Assembly (NCBI GenBank): GCA_964016875.1
Contig: OZ024724.1
Span: 9,534,501 to 9,598,500 of the forward strand
DNA length: 64,000 nucleotides
Origin: Fallopia convolvulus
Taxonomy: Eukaryota > Streptophyta > Magnoliopsida > Caryophyllales > Polygonaceae
Direction of reading: 5' to 3'
Notes under the pieces: model-generated
What the model was told of the DNA's origin: nothing
Databases searched by the model: none
What the model saw: the letters and a program-made list of their open reading frames with translations, nothing else
Made by a program: the position numbers and the translations under genes
Shown: in pieces, positions 46,940 to 57,658 of the stretch
How positions within the stretch are numbered: the stretch's first letter is position 1
How the letters are laid out: each line of letters begins with the position of its first letter

Positions 46940-48393
46940 TGTCTCTTTATTTGGTGGTGTTTTCATATGTGATTTCCTTTGTAAATATGTCTCTTTTTCC
47001 CCTTTTCTTGCGTGTTTTGTTCCTTTTTAGCTTAGTTCCCGTATTTCTATGAGATTCGGAGACTACGCGCATTTTATGTGTTATGTAGGTAATTTGGCGT
47101 GAATCAAGAATCTATTTGAAGGAGGGTCGAGACATGGAGCAAGGCCCGAGCTAAAGCGGGAAAGAGAGGAGCAAGCCATGAAGAAGAACAAGAGAAGCCA
47201 ACAAAGAAGAAGGTGGAACGAGGTCAGGACCGAGTTGCAACAACGCCGGACCCGACTTTGGGAGATTTCAACCTCGGACCGAGATGCACAGTAACTCGGG
47301 CCCGAGGTCCTCCGTGTCGGTCCGAGTGGGTCACCGAACTACTTGGGCTCCAAGGCACGAATTTGTGGACTTCCACTTTTGCCCCTCATCTAATCTATAA
47401 AAGGCCCTCTTGTCTTCTATTTTAAAGGTTCCAAAGTTGGTTCCAAAGGTTCCCTCCCATACACACAAAAGGGTTCCAAAGGGTTGGAAGGGTTCCCACA
47501 CTTGGCAAGGAACCAATAGGATACTTGGAGAGCAAGGAGAAAGGAGAGGAGGAGGAAGAGAGAGAGAATCGGCCAAGAGAGAGGAAGAATTGATAGGTGT
47601 TGTTGATTGCTTTGCTTTGCTTTGTTTTGATCTTGTGGATTTGGATACACTTGATTGGAATTTGTGGATTGCTTTTGATTTGAATGAAACTTTTCTTTGT
47701 TTTGAGATTGATGATGTTGATTGATTTCCCTTTTGATTTGTTTGCTTTCTTTGCTTGTCACATGGAGTAGATCTCCTTGATAATGGGTTATGGGGGAAAA
47801 CCCTAGCTAGGTTTAGGCTAGAAACCCCAATTCCATAGCCTTGAGTGTTTGATCTAAGGAACCCACTCTACATAGAGCTACAATTCCTTGCGAAAGTTGG
47901 GAATCAAGGCTTGAGATTGGCAAGTAGCGAAAGTGAACATGTGTCAATCTCAAGACCTTGCTTCGAAGGGGATTTCCCCAATGATCGAGATGTAGAAGTG
48001 GTTGGAACGAGGGCGAAAGCACTCGATCCTAGTCCGGTCATCACTCATTGCTTAAATTGGGGTGGAAAAGCCTAAATCTACTAGAGAAGCAACCCAAAAG
48101 CCCAAGATCTACTTTTAATCCTTGAAGTTCGACAACCCCATCTACCTCGGGCCCGACTTACCCAGTGTCGGTCCCGACTTCCTCTTGTCGCCAACCTCGG
48201 GCCCGACGTGACCTCAGTGTCGGTCCCGACTGTTTTGTTTGTCTTCCTTTGTTTTACGCTCTCCTTTCTAGCTTTCTAGTATCTAGGCACATCGATCGAG
48301 TAGACTTCCCGAGTGTTCGACACCCACCACGTACTACAACGGGGTCGGGTTATAAATTGTATCTCTAGACCCTCGCAATCTCCGGGGCGATCA
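46937..48393 (+). repeat. Element E 3' LTR, 1457 bp
   Basis: Starts TGATGTCTCTTT and ends GGGGCGATCA. TATA box at 47396-47403. Roughly 30 differences from the 5' LTR are visible by eye, about 2 percent. Confidence 0.95.
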
Positions 48394-48398
48394 AGCTC

Positions 48399-49206
48399 CG
48401 GTGTCTTCATTCAAGCCGAGGGAGGATTCAAGGTGAAGGTTCAAGATCGTATCGTTATACCCACCCTCGACAAGTTCGAGCTTCTCTATGTACCAAATTG
48501 GTACGAGGCATGGACATGACATGCCTACCCATTGGAACCTAAACCGGAGGACGAGCTTTCGCTTAGGCCATGTGAATCCCGGTTTGAGCGGGAAGCCATG
48601 GATGAGGATGAAGATGAAGATGAAGATGAAGAAGAGGACACCGAGGTAGTAGGCAACGACATTGAAGAAGCCGACACCGAGGGCGACACTAAGGAGCTCA
48701 ATTTCGAGGAAGAAGACATCGACACAGAGGTCTTAGGGAGCAACATCTTCGTTGACGAGCCCACCAGGCTCGTTAACGACCACTTCCAGCCCCCTCCCAA
48801 CACTGTTAACGAGGCACCCAACTTCGTTAACGAGGTGCCGAGAGCTCCTGTCGACCCACCACCAGCTCCTGTCGACCCTCATTCCTATGGACTCATGCCT
48901 TACAACCCGGTGATGTATCAAGACCACTTCCATCCTCACTACCCACCACCTCCTCAGCCCGAGTACACAGGATCGAGTATACCACCACCATGGGCCGAGG
49001 ATCTTTCTGCACGAATGCAGCAGCTTCACCTCCAGCAGGATCACATTCATAGGAGGATGGATAGATGGGAAACTGTCTATTCAGCTAGCATGTCGATGGA
49101 GGATCAGAGGCAGCGTCAGAGAGAGGCGAAGGATGCTGAGCGTTGGAGGACGATGTACGACTTCATGGGGAACTTCGAGCACTAGTTTCCTCCACCGAAC
49201 CGTTGA
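48399..49206 (+). pseudogene. Element D ORF3, 3' part
   Basis: Resumes after E with GVFIQAEGGFKVKVQD and ends PPPNR. Two in-frame stops occur: TGA at 48517-48519 and TAG at 49183-49185. The acidic linker carries two palindrome pairs in coding sequence (48749/48770 and 48803/48824, both 21 bp, or seven codons), read as FVDEPTRLVND and TVNEAPNFVNEVP. Confidence 0.82.
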
Positions 49207-50978
49207 TTTAGCCTGAAGATGAAGTTTTTCCTTGTTTTCACTTTTACAACTTTGTAAGTTTTTATGTCTTTCTTTTTCTTTTTAATCTTTTGTTGTTTTC
49301 TTTTCTATTTCTTTTCCTTCTTCTTATTTTTCTTACAGTGGGGACACTGTAATTTTAAGTATGGGGTGGGAGAAAGTAGAAAACTTATGTCCTAGATGTT
49401 TATGTGTTGGTGTTTATGTGTTTTCTATTACTTTATGTCGAAAAAAAAAATTGAAAAAATCGAAAAAATTGAAATTTTTTGAAAAATCTAAAAAAAGAGT
49501 TTTAGAATTGATAGATATCCTTTCTTAAGTTCTATGATAGCAATCGCTACCTAATCATATAATTCCTTGCAAGCATGTCTTTAAAAGTATAGCCGGATTC
49601 TCAACTTGAAATTATTGGTTTTTAGAAGAAGATAGCATTTGATGAAATTGAGCACATATACTTTATAGCATAGATGTTGCAATCCAACAAAATCTACCTT
49701 GTGAGTATTTTTGGCCTTATAGGGAGAACATTTAAGAATCCCTCTTTTTTTCTTGTGTGATTTACTCTCTTTATGCACATTATCTCTTGGAATTGTGATG
49801 GTTATCTATTTCTTGAGATCCTTATAAGATTTTTAGTTCATTACTTGTGAAGATCATATGATGGAGAACTTATTTTCATAAGCCTTATTATTCCCTATCT
49901 ACCTTTACATTATTCCTTCTTTTTGATAACCAATTCTAGCCTGAAACCTTTTATTTTTAGCTCCACAAAAAGTATGCCCTAGCCGAGATAAGCTTGACTC
50001 TATTCGGGAATTAGGACTTATATTGGAGAGGTAAGTTTTGTGATGTGTTAAAAAGAGAGGAGTTTCTTATATTTTGCTTTAATTTGAAGGGTATTTGGGA
50101 AGGGTAGATTGGAAGTCTCTTGCTTTTACATGTAATAAGAAAGGTCTCTTGATAAGAAAAAAAATGCACAAAATAAAGTTTTTGATGGATGAAGTGAAAA
50201 GAGGAGAAAGAATGTATACGGTGGCTCGTTAACGACCCTGATGTGGGTTCGTTAACGAGGCAACGAAAGAAAGAAAAAAAATGAAAAGAGAAAAAAAAAA
50301 GAGAAGAAGAATGATAAAAAGGGAAGTAGAGAGTTGAAGTGCATTTGTCTTTATAGATAATATCAGAGATTCTTTTATTTTGTTATGAGACTTTCTAGGA
50401 TGATAAAGGGTGAGTGAAAATAAGTGTGCATAATGAGAGTGAGTTTGGTATGATCTTTTATGAGAGTTTTTGTAATGTGTGAGTTTTTAGGAGTCTTTTG
50501 ATTTCCGGATATTATTAGCACCACATGACCAAAATATTTCCACGCCCTATTGTTATTACCAAGCCCCATTACAACCCGGCCGAATGGAAGCTTCTATGAA
50601 GTTTTTCATTGAGCCCCCTAAGTTCTCTTGATGATTCTTTGCTTGTTTTGAAAAATCTTGGGTGGAGAGTATTGGTGATATAAGTTCCAATTTCTATGAG
50701 TATTTGTATATAAGATGAGTTGAGAGATTGAATTTATAAGCCTAAACACTTGAGAGTTGAGTGAAACATTATATCCCTTGAGAGGTTGGATTGTATTATC
50801 TTATGTCTATTTAAGTGCATATATGTGTGAGGATGTTAATAGTCTTTTAATATATTTTTCTTATGTGTAGATGTTGCTTTTTAGAAGATGGCTATGTCTT
50901 GATAAGTTTGTTTGTTTTGGTTTTGGTTAGTGTCTTGTTTATTGCTTGAGGACAAGCAAGTCTAAGTATGGGGTATTT
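49207..50978 (+). other. Element D 3' non-coding block
   Basis: Conserved counterpart of the A and C blocks: the ACAGTGGGGACACTG word near 49337 with a PPT-like AAGTATGGGGTGGG, palindrome pair 50226/50249 (23 bp), hairpin near 50942 and AAGTATGGGGTATTT before the LTR. No gene-like frame. Confidence 0.7.
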
Positions 50979-52468
50979 TGATGTTCGCATTTTTAGTATA
51001 GTTTTTAGTAGGTTTTCTTTGCTTATTAGGTTTAGTTTTGTTAAGTTTAGGATTAGTTTTGAGTGTTTTTAGGTAGTTTTGCATATTTCTATGGAAAGAG
51101 TGGAAGCTACGCTATTTTGTGTATTTTGTAGGTTTTAGCAAGGAAAAGAGCTATATGGAGTTGAATTTGGAACATTACAGCGAAAGACGGAGGAGTACAA
51201 GATTGAAGAAGTCAAAGCTTAAGATTACGAGAGGAAGTGTGGAACAAAACAAAAGCCCAGGCTCGTTAACGAGGCTGTGAGGGCTCGTTAACGAGGCCAC
51301 GAAGAAGAAGAAGTGAAGATTTATTTTATAATTCACCGATCCTGAGCGGGAATTTATTTCCGTGTCGGTTGAGTATCTTTTTAGAATCTTTTGGGGTTAT
51401 TAGAATATGTATTTTAGGTCTTAATATCTTTTTAGATTTTATTTCTATCTTTTAGGGTTTGTTTCTATCTTTTTAGGAAAGTTTATATCTTTTAGCCTTT
51501 TTAGTTTTTAGCTTTTTAGTATAAATACCCTTCTATCTAGAATAGAAAAGGGGGAAGCTTTTAGAAGAGATTTTCGAAGGGCCGAGAGAGGAGAAGTCAG
51601 ATCGGAGTCGGATTGAGGAGGCTCAGTAGACGACAGTCACCGGGGTCATTAGTCGCGATTTTGATTCGGTATTTTGATGTTTTCGGTTGCTTCTGAATCT
51701 CTGTAAGACGATATTTTCTTATTAATTTAAGTTTTGTTTTGTTTCAATGTTTCTTTTGATTGAAGTTTTTATTTTCTTTGTTATGACTAGTGAGTAGTTT
51801 TCTTTTCTAGGATCGGGGTTAAGCCCGACATAGTTGAGCATGTTTGATGAGTAAGATTGTGTGTTGAATGCCTTTTATCTTTTATTGAGAATTGTTTGTT
51901 GTGCTTATACCAAAACGAAAGTTGAGGTAATTTAGGTTTTTAACTTGATTGAAAGAGAAAGTTAGTAACTTGAAGGTTGATATTGTTTGAATACGCAAGT
52001 TTCAAGCTTTAGATCCAAAACAAGCGATTAAGTGAATTAGGATGCGAAAGTTTGTTAATTTACTTGTTAAGTCAACAAAACTTGATGACTCTATCTGTTT
52101 AAAGGCATGATTTTATCTTCTTACGAGTTTTTCTGCTTGGCTATGTTGTGGTGGCCCTAGTCCTAGATCTTTGTTTTATTTGAATTATTTCTAGTGAATT
52201 TTCGTTGTTGAGTACTTGCCTCGGTACCGAATTTAATTAGATTTTAATTGGGTAGTTATTTGAAGTGTTCTTGTGTTCGGTGGTTCGTTAACGACCCTGA
52301 CAACGTCGTTAACGAGACTGCTTGTGAGTGTTTTTATTTGTTTTTATTTGCTTTTTAATAGATTGATAAACGAACAACCTTGCTTCCTGTGGAACGATCC
52401 TGACCTCCCTATACTCAGCGGGGTCTTGATTATAAATTTATTTGTTGTCAAGAAACCCTCGTTCAACA
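50979..52468 (+). repeat. Element D 3' LTR, 1490 bp
   Basis: Starts TGATGTTCGC and ends GTTCAACA. TATA box at 51520-51527. Palindrome pairs at 51263/51285 (22 bp) and 52285/52306 (21 bp). Confidence 0.93.
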
Positions 52469-52473
52469 CTAAC

Positions 52474-53541
52474 CTGCTCGATGTTAGTGCAAGCAGAAGT
52501 ACTATGGGCTGAAGAACCACATTCTTGACATGATTGAGAGGATTTTAGAAAACTTACCTTCTTCTTCAGACGGTTGACCTCATCTTGTAGAAACTGCTTT
52601 TTAATATCAGGGTCAACTTCTTCTCGGTTAGGCATGTAGAGACGTTTATGGGGTTGTGGAGCTTGTTGGGTTCCATACATGGCATCATAATTGGACAGCT
52701 TATCTAGCAATTCCCACGCGGCTGTAGGGTCCATCTCTATAAAACCGCACGCAGTATGCGTGTTGATGTGGTTCTTGGTCTCTGCGCTAATACCGTGGAA
52801 ACAAATCTCTTGAAAAACATATAAATGTTGCCCATGAGTGGGGCACTGTCTAAGCATCTCCTTAAATCTTTCCTATGTTTCAATAAAAATCTCATTAGGC
52901 AGCTGGTGATAGGAGGTGATGTGTTTTCTTAACTCTGTTGTCTTGGCAGGCGGGAAGAATTTTGTAAGAAATTGATCATACAAGTTCTTCCAAGTCCTGA
53001 TAGACTTAGGAGGTAAGCTCTCCAACCAGCTCAGGGCCTTTACAGCAAGAGACCACGTAAAAGCTTTTAACAGAACATATTCAAGTGAGACACCTTCAAC
53101 AGCTATGGTGTCACATAAATCAAGAAAATTCCTAATATGTTCCATAGGGAACTCAGTAGGCTTCCCTTCAAACTGAGCCCTCTTGATCAAGGATATGAAT
53201 TGAGATTTAATCTCAAAAGTTTTCTCTATCTCTGGAAGCACAATTGGAGACTCTGGCACCCTCAGTTCCGGATGCATGTACTGTTTGGCATTCCTCGGAT
53301 AGGCATTTAGCTCTTCTTGTAGACGAGCATTGTTAGCTCGTTGACGCTCAGCCTCGGCGTCAGCGCCTTCCTTCTCGGTTTTCAATGCCTCCATCTGAGT
53401 CTGGAGGATCTCCAACTGACGAGTCATCTCTTCAGGTGTGGCCATGGATTGGTTCTCTCGGCGTCTACGGTGCAGGGAACGTTCAGGTTCTGAATAATAA
53501 CTAGTGTTGTCGAATTCAAGCCTCCGACGTCCTACCGGCAT
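52474..53541 (-). pseudogene. gag: Element C gag 5' part
   Basis: Starts MPVGRRRLEFD at 53541. It has a long charged helix (EMTRQLEILQTQMEALKTEKE), the capsid block (WLESLPPKSIRTW, LRQCPTHGQ, KNHINTHTACGF) and a CCHC knuckle (CQECGSSAHSTSAC). One in-frame stop near 52860 replaces the tryptophan of the ETWERFKE motif. The gene is cut by D and continues at 33144. Confidence 0.87.
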
Positions 53542-53635
53542 ACGCTGATAAAACGGACAAAGAAAACAAAGATTAAAAACACTAACGGGGTCGAGCTATT
53601 CCTAGACCCACAGATAAACAAACAAACTCTTTGCT

Positions 53636-53653
53636 TCCCCAACAACGGCGCCA
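53636..53653 (-). promoter_or_regulatory. Element C primer binding site (tRNA-Asp)
   Basis: On the minus strand TGGCGCCGTTGTTGGGGA, two transitions from the exact tRNA-Asp(GUC) complement, 3 nt after the 5' LTR. Confidence 0.87.
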
Positions 53654-53656
53654 ATT

Positions 53657-55096
53657 TGTTGAGAGGGTTTCTTGACAACAAATAAATTTATAATCAAGAC
53701 CCCGCTGAGTATAGGGAGGTCAGGATCGTTCCACAGGAAGCAAGGTTGTTTGTCTATCGACTACTGAAAATAAAACAAAAGCAAACAAAAACACACAAGA
53801 GCAACCTCGTTAACGACCTACCGCAAATAAAAAGGCTAAAACTACGACCCAGACAAGTTCGGTATGAGAGAATTCAAATAAAAATAAAAATCTAGGACAA
53901 GGGTTACCACAACATAGTCATGCACACAAGCTCGTAAGAAGATAGAATATCATGCCTTTAAATAGATAGATGCATCAACTTTCATTGACTCAGCAAGTAA
54001 ATTAATCTACTTTCATAAACTAACTCACTCAATTGCTTGCTTTGGATCTAAAGCTTGAAACTTTCGTATTCAAACAATATCAACCTTCAAGTTTATAACT
54101 TTCTCTTTCAATCAAGTCAACAACTCAAATTACCTCAACTTTCATCTCGGTATAAGCACAACAAACAATCTAATTAATGGATAAAAGGCATTCAACACAT
54201 AATCTCACTCACCAAACATGCATAACTATGCCGGGTTTCAACCCCGACCCTAGATAAAAGGACTACTCACTACTCATAACGATGAAACCAATAACTTCAA
54301 TCAAAGAAAACATTGAAAACAAAACACTGCTCAAATTAATAAATAATATTGTCTTACAGAGATTCAGAAGAAACCGAAAAAACTTGAAACACCAAATCAA
54401 AATCACGACTAACGACCCCGGTAACTCTCGTCCACCGAGCTCTTCGATCACAACTTCCGACTCGTCTCTCTCTTCTCTCGGTTCTTCCTCTTCTCTCCTC
54501 TATCTAACTACGATCCAATCCCCCCTCTTCTATGCTAGAATAGAAGGGTATTTATACTAAAAAGGCTAAAAACTAAAAAAAGCTAAAAGATATAAACTTT
54601 CCTAAAAAGATAGAATCTATTCTAAAAGATAGAAATAAAATCTAGAAAGATAACAAGACCTAAAATACATAATATAATAACCCTAAAATCATAAAAAGAT
54701 AATCTACCGACACGGAAATAAATTCCCGCACAGGATCGGTGAGTCACAAAGTCAACCTCTCGATTATTCTATCTCGTGGCCTTGTTAACGAACCCTTAAA
54801 GGTCGTTAACGAGCCTGGGTTTGGCTTTCTTCAACACTTCTCTTCCAAAAACTCGAACTTCAGCTTCTTCACTCTGTAATCCTCCGTCCTTTATCATAGC
54901 TCTTCAATTCCAGCTTCAAACAGCACCTTTTCCTTGCTAAAACCTACAAAAAGACACAAAACGGAGTAGCTTCCATACTTTTAACAAAATATGTAAAACT
55001 ATCCAAAAACACACTAAACTAAATCTAAACTTATCAAAACTAATCCTAATAACCTAAGAAAACCTATCAAAAACTATACTAAAAACACGAACATCA
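53657..55096 (-). repeat. Element C 5' LTR, 1440 bp
   Basis: In plus coordinates it starts TGTTGAGAGGG and ends GAACATCA. TATA box (reverse) at 54549-54556. It has the palindrome pair 54782/54803 but only a single copy at 53807, where the 3' LTR has the pair 25560/25581; about 50 bp in total is missing in this copy. Confidence 0.92.
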
Positions 55097-55101
55097 CTTA
55101 T

Positions 55102-55812
55102 TGAGAAGTTTCCCCCTCCATCCTCCGTAAAAGACGTTAGGAGTTTCTTGGGGCATGCGGGTTTTTATAGACGCTTCATTTAAGACTTTTCTAAAATTGC
55201 TAAACCATTGACTAACCTACTAATGAAAGATGTAGTGTTTAGCATGTCTCTAGATTGTCTTGACGCGTTTTACAAATTGAGGAATGCTCTCGTGACGGCC
55301 CCCATCATGCAATCACCGGATTGGACACTTCCCTTCGAAATCATGTGTGATGCTAGCGACTATGCCATAGGAGCGGTTCTTGGGAAGCGGAAGGACAAGA
55401 AGCTTCATGCCATCTACTATGCAAGCAAGACGCTTGATGAAGCCCAGAGTAAGTACACCACAACCGAGAAAGAGTTTCTCACAGTGGTGTTTGCTTTCGA
55501 GAAATTCCGCTCTTATCTAGTAGGTTCTAAGGTGATTGTTTATACTGACCATGCCGCTGTTAGATTTCTAATGGAGAAGAAAGACGCCAAGCCTAGGTTG
55601 CTTTGTTGGATGCTTTTGTTGCAGGAATTCGATCACGAAATCCGAGACAAGAAGGGAGCGGAGGACTTAGTGGCGAATCACCTATCTAGACTGCCCCTTG
55701 AGCACATCATGGAGTCCGGCGGATCAATTCCCATCAATGATACACGCCCAGATGAGACTCTTTCGCACGACAACAATGAGCACCATGGAGACAATGGTGA
55801 CAAAGAAGCTTA
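55102..55812 (+). pseudogene. pol: Element B reverse transcriptase end and RNase H
   Basis: Continues B's pol after element C: KDVRSFLGHAGFYRRFI, one stop (TAA, about 55181) where E has lysine, then DFSKIAKPLTNLLMKD. RNase H follows with MCDASDYAIGAVLG, YTTTEKEFLTVVFAFEKFR, VYTDHAAVRFLM and LVANHLSRLP. In the last motif N replaces the aspartate of ADHLSR in E, so a catalytic residue may be lost. Confidence 0.88.
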
Positions 55813-57142
55813 GGTCTCAGGACCGACCCAATCAGGGTCGTGCTCGACCCAACCAGAAAAACTAGCCATCAGGACCGACCCAGCCTCGACCACTTTAGGG
55901 TTGATCTCTTCACTTGATTCAACACTAGAGCACGACCCAAATGGGTCGTGCACGACCCTCTCCCTGGGTCGAGCAGGTAAGTCCTCTTCATACTCTTCGG
56001 TTCTTTCGAGTTCCAAAGATCTTCCATCTTTATCTTCTCTCCCTGCTTCTATTCTTGCTATACGTGGGTCAAGTACCCCTTGGTTTGCGGATTTTGCTAA
56101 CTATATTGTAGGAGGCGAGATTCCGGCGGGTTTAACCCCTCAATCCAAGAAGAATTTCCTCCACGACGTCAAGCAATACTATTGGGATGATCCTTACTTG
56201 TTCAAGCAAGGAAGCGATCACATCTTTCGACGTTGTATTCCGGATGATGAGATTGAGAGCGTCATTCGTCATTGCCACAATCTACCAACGGGAGGCCATG
56301 CTAAGGGATTCAAGACCACGACGAAGATTCTTCAAAGTGGCTTGTATTGGCCAACTCTTTTCAAGGATGTACATGAGTTTGTTACAAGATGTGATGAGTG
56401 CCAGCATTCCGGAAACATCACTTGGAGAAATGAGAACCCGCTCACCGGTATCTTGGAGGTCGAGCTTTTTGATGTGTGGGGGATAGACTTTATGGGACCC
56501 TTCCCTTCATTGGGCCCTTATAAATACATACTTGTGGCGGTTGATTATGTTTCCAAGTGGGTGGAGGCTATTGCTACAAGAACAAATGATGCTCGAGTGG
56601 TTGCTAAGTTCATGAAATCAAACATCTTCCCTTGTTTTAGATTTCCCCGAGTACTTATAAGTGATGGCAGTTCACACTTCATTGAAAGGAGCTTTGAAGC
56701 TCTTTTGACTAAGTATGGGGTCTCTCACTGGGTGGCAACGCCTTATCACCCTCAAACAAGTGGTCAAGTAGAGGTCTCAAACCGTCAAATAAAGAGCATC
56801 TTGGAGAAGAATGTATCCCGGTCAAGGAAAGATTGGTTCTCAAAGCTTGATGATGCACTATGGGCGTACCGCACCGCCTACAAGACGCCACTCCGCACCA
56901 CTCCTTACAATTTGGTGTATGGCAAGTCATGTCACTTGCCCGTCAAGCTCGAACACAAGGCTTTATGGGCTCTCAAGGAGCTCAACATGGACCTCGATGC
57001 GGCCGGAGCAAAACGTTTCATGGACTTTCAAGAACTAGAAGAATTGAGGCTCAAGGCGTATGAAAACACCATGATCTACAAGGAGAGAACCAAGAAGTGG
57101 CACAATAAGAAGCTTGTCCCAAAACTCTTCAAAGTCGGTGAC
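55813..57142 (+). pseudogene. pol: Element B integrase, C-terminus cut by element F
   Basis: A palindrome-rich spacer (TCGTGCTCGA at 55838, TCGTGCACGA at 55946, TCGAGCAGGT at 55969) precedes PWFADFAN and integrase. The HHCC finger (HCHNLPTGGH ... CDECQ), core Asp in WGIDFMGPFP, second Asp in ISDGSSHF and Glu in SGQVEVSNRQIK are present. The gene stops at KLFKVGD, where F is inserted at 57143, before the GPF module seen in E. Confidence 0.9.
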
Positions 57143-57658
57143 TGTTTTGGCAGGATAATAGTAATAACTCGTTACCTGCTTAGAATAGGGAAATCCTAAC
57201 CAAGAAACAGTAGTATCGCGTTATGAACTATAAGCAAGATGTAGGATCAAACAAAAGATGTAAAAACAGATAATGAGCAAAGTGATATTCGTAGATTATG
57301 ATCTCGATTGTAACAAGCTATTTCCAAAATACTCAAGAATACTCGACTGGAAGTGAGATGGCAAAGAACAAGAGATAAGATTTTGTTATCTAGAAAGTTT
57401 TCGTGGTCCCCCCTCCTCTTCACCTCAGCTTGGTTTTATATTCGTTTCCTCTCTTCTGACCGTTTACAGAGTGCTTACAAATCCCGGAAATCTCGCCTCC
57501 CTCGTTAATGGCTTAGCCGTTGCCATTTGACCATGAAGTCCGAAATTCTCGCCCCCCTTTTATTACTCCATCATCCTTCCTTTTCTAATGGTTCGAGCGA
57601 ATTACCGGATTTGGGCTACATGACTCTCTTCTTGGGCCGAATTGCGGAGGGCCCAACA
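57143..57658 (-). repeat. Element F 3' LTR, 516 bp
   Basis: On its own strand it starts TGTTGGGCCC and ends CCAAAACA, with a TATA-type TATAAAA at plus 57434-57440. It is far shorter than the Athila LTRs in the window. Confidence 0.82.

Larger units (their letters stand above)
39484..48393 (+). mobile_element. Element E: gag-pol Athila-type element inserted in D
   Basis: E is 8.9 kb, with 1458 and 1457 bp LTRs, and is flanked by agctc (39479-39483 and 48394-48398). It has a perfect tRNA-Asp primer site and, in order, gag, protease, reverse transcriptase, RNase H and integrase. There is no ORF3: integrase runs straight into the polypurine tract. It is the youngest insertion in the nest and the most complete, yet it carries at least three stops and two frameshifts. 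Its family palindrome is TCGGGCCCGA. Confidence 0.95.
33150..52468 (+). mobile_element. Element D: pol-less Athila-type element inserted in C
   Basis: D is flanked by ctgac (33145-33149) and ctaac (52469-52473), a target duplication with one mismatch, inside C's gag. It has both LTRs, a primer site, gag, protease, the same pol remnant as C, the ORF3 promoter region, ORF3 and the 3' block. Element E splits ORF3 at 39484-48393. Its LTRs differ at few sites. It is the same family as A and C by LTR, ORF3 and TCGTTAACGA. Confidence 0.93.
25410..55096 (-). mobile_element. Element C: pol-less Athila-type element inserted in B
   Basis: C lies on the minus strand and is flanked by cttat (25405-25409 and 55097-55101), both inside B's pol. 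In its own direction it has a 5' LTR, tRNA-Asp primer site, gag, protease, a short chimeric remnant, an ORF3 promoter region, ORF3, a 3' non-coding block and a 3' LTR. No reverse transcriptase, RNase H or integrase domain is present. D interrupts the gag gene at 33150-52468. Because D has the same gene order and the same losses, the missing pol is a family trait and not decay of this copy. Confidence 0.93.
20433..57142 (+). mobile_element. Element B: Athila-type Ty3/gypsy, split by C and by F
   Basis: B has a 5' LTR, tRNA-Asp primer site, gag, protease, reverse transcriptase, RNase H and most of integrase. C interrupts it at 25410-55096 and F breaks it at 57143, inside the integrase C-terminal region. 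The frame across the C insertion is continuous (AKIELI then EKFPPP) once one cttat copy is removed. Its 3' LTR, if present, lies beyond the window, and the expected left target word is cttca (20428-20432). Its family palindrome is TCGTGCACGA. Many stops make it the most decayed of the coding copies. Confidence 0.9.

Noticed and set aside
11582..54812. TCGTTAACGA, TCGTGCACGA and TCGGGCCCGA as cloning or linker artefacts (HpaI, ApaLI and ApaI sites)
   Set aside because: The words lie within continuous element sequence in dozens of places with graded mutations and fixed spacing, including in coding frames, which an artefact would not give.
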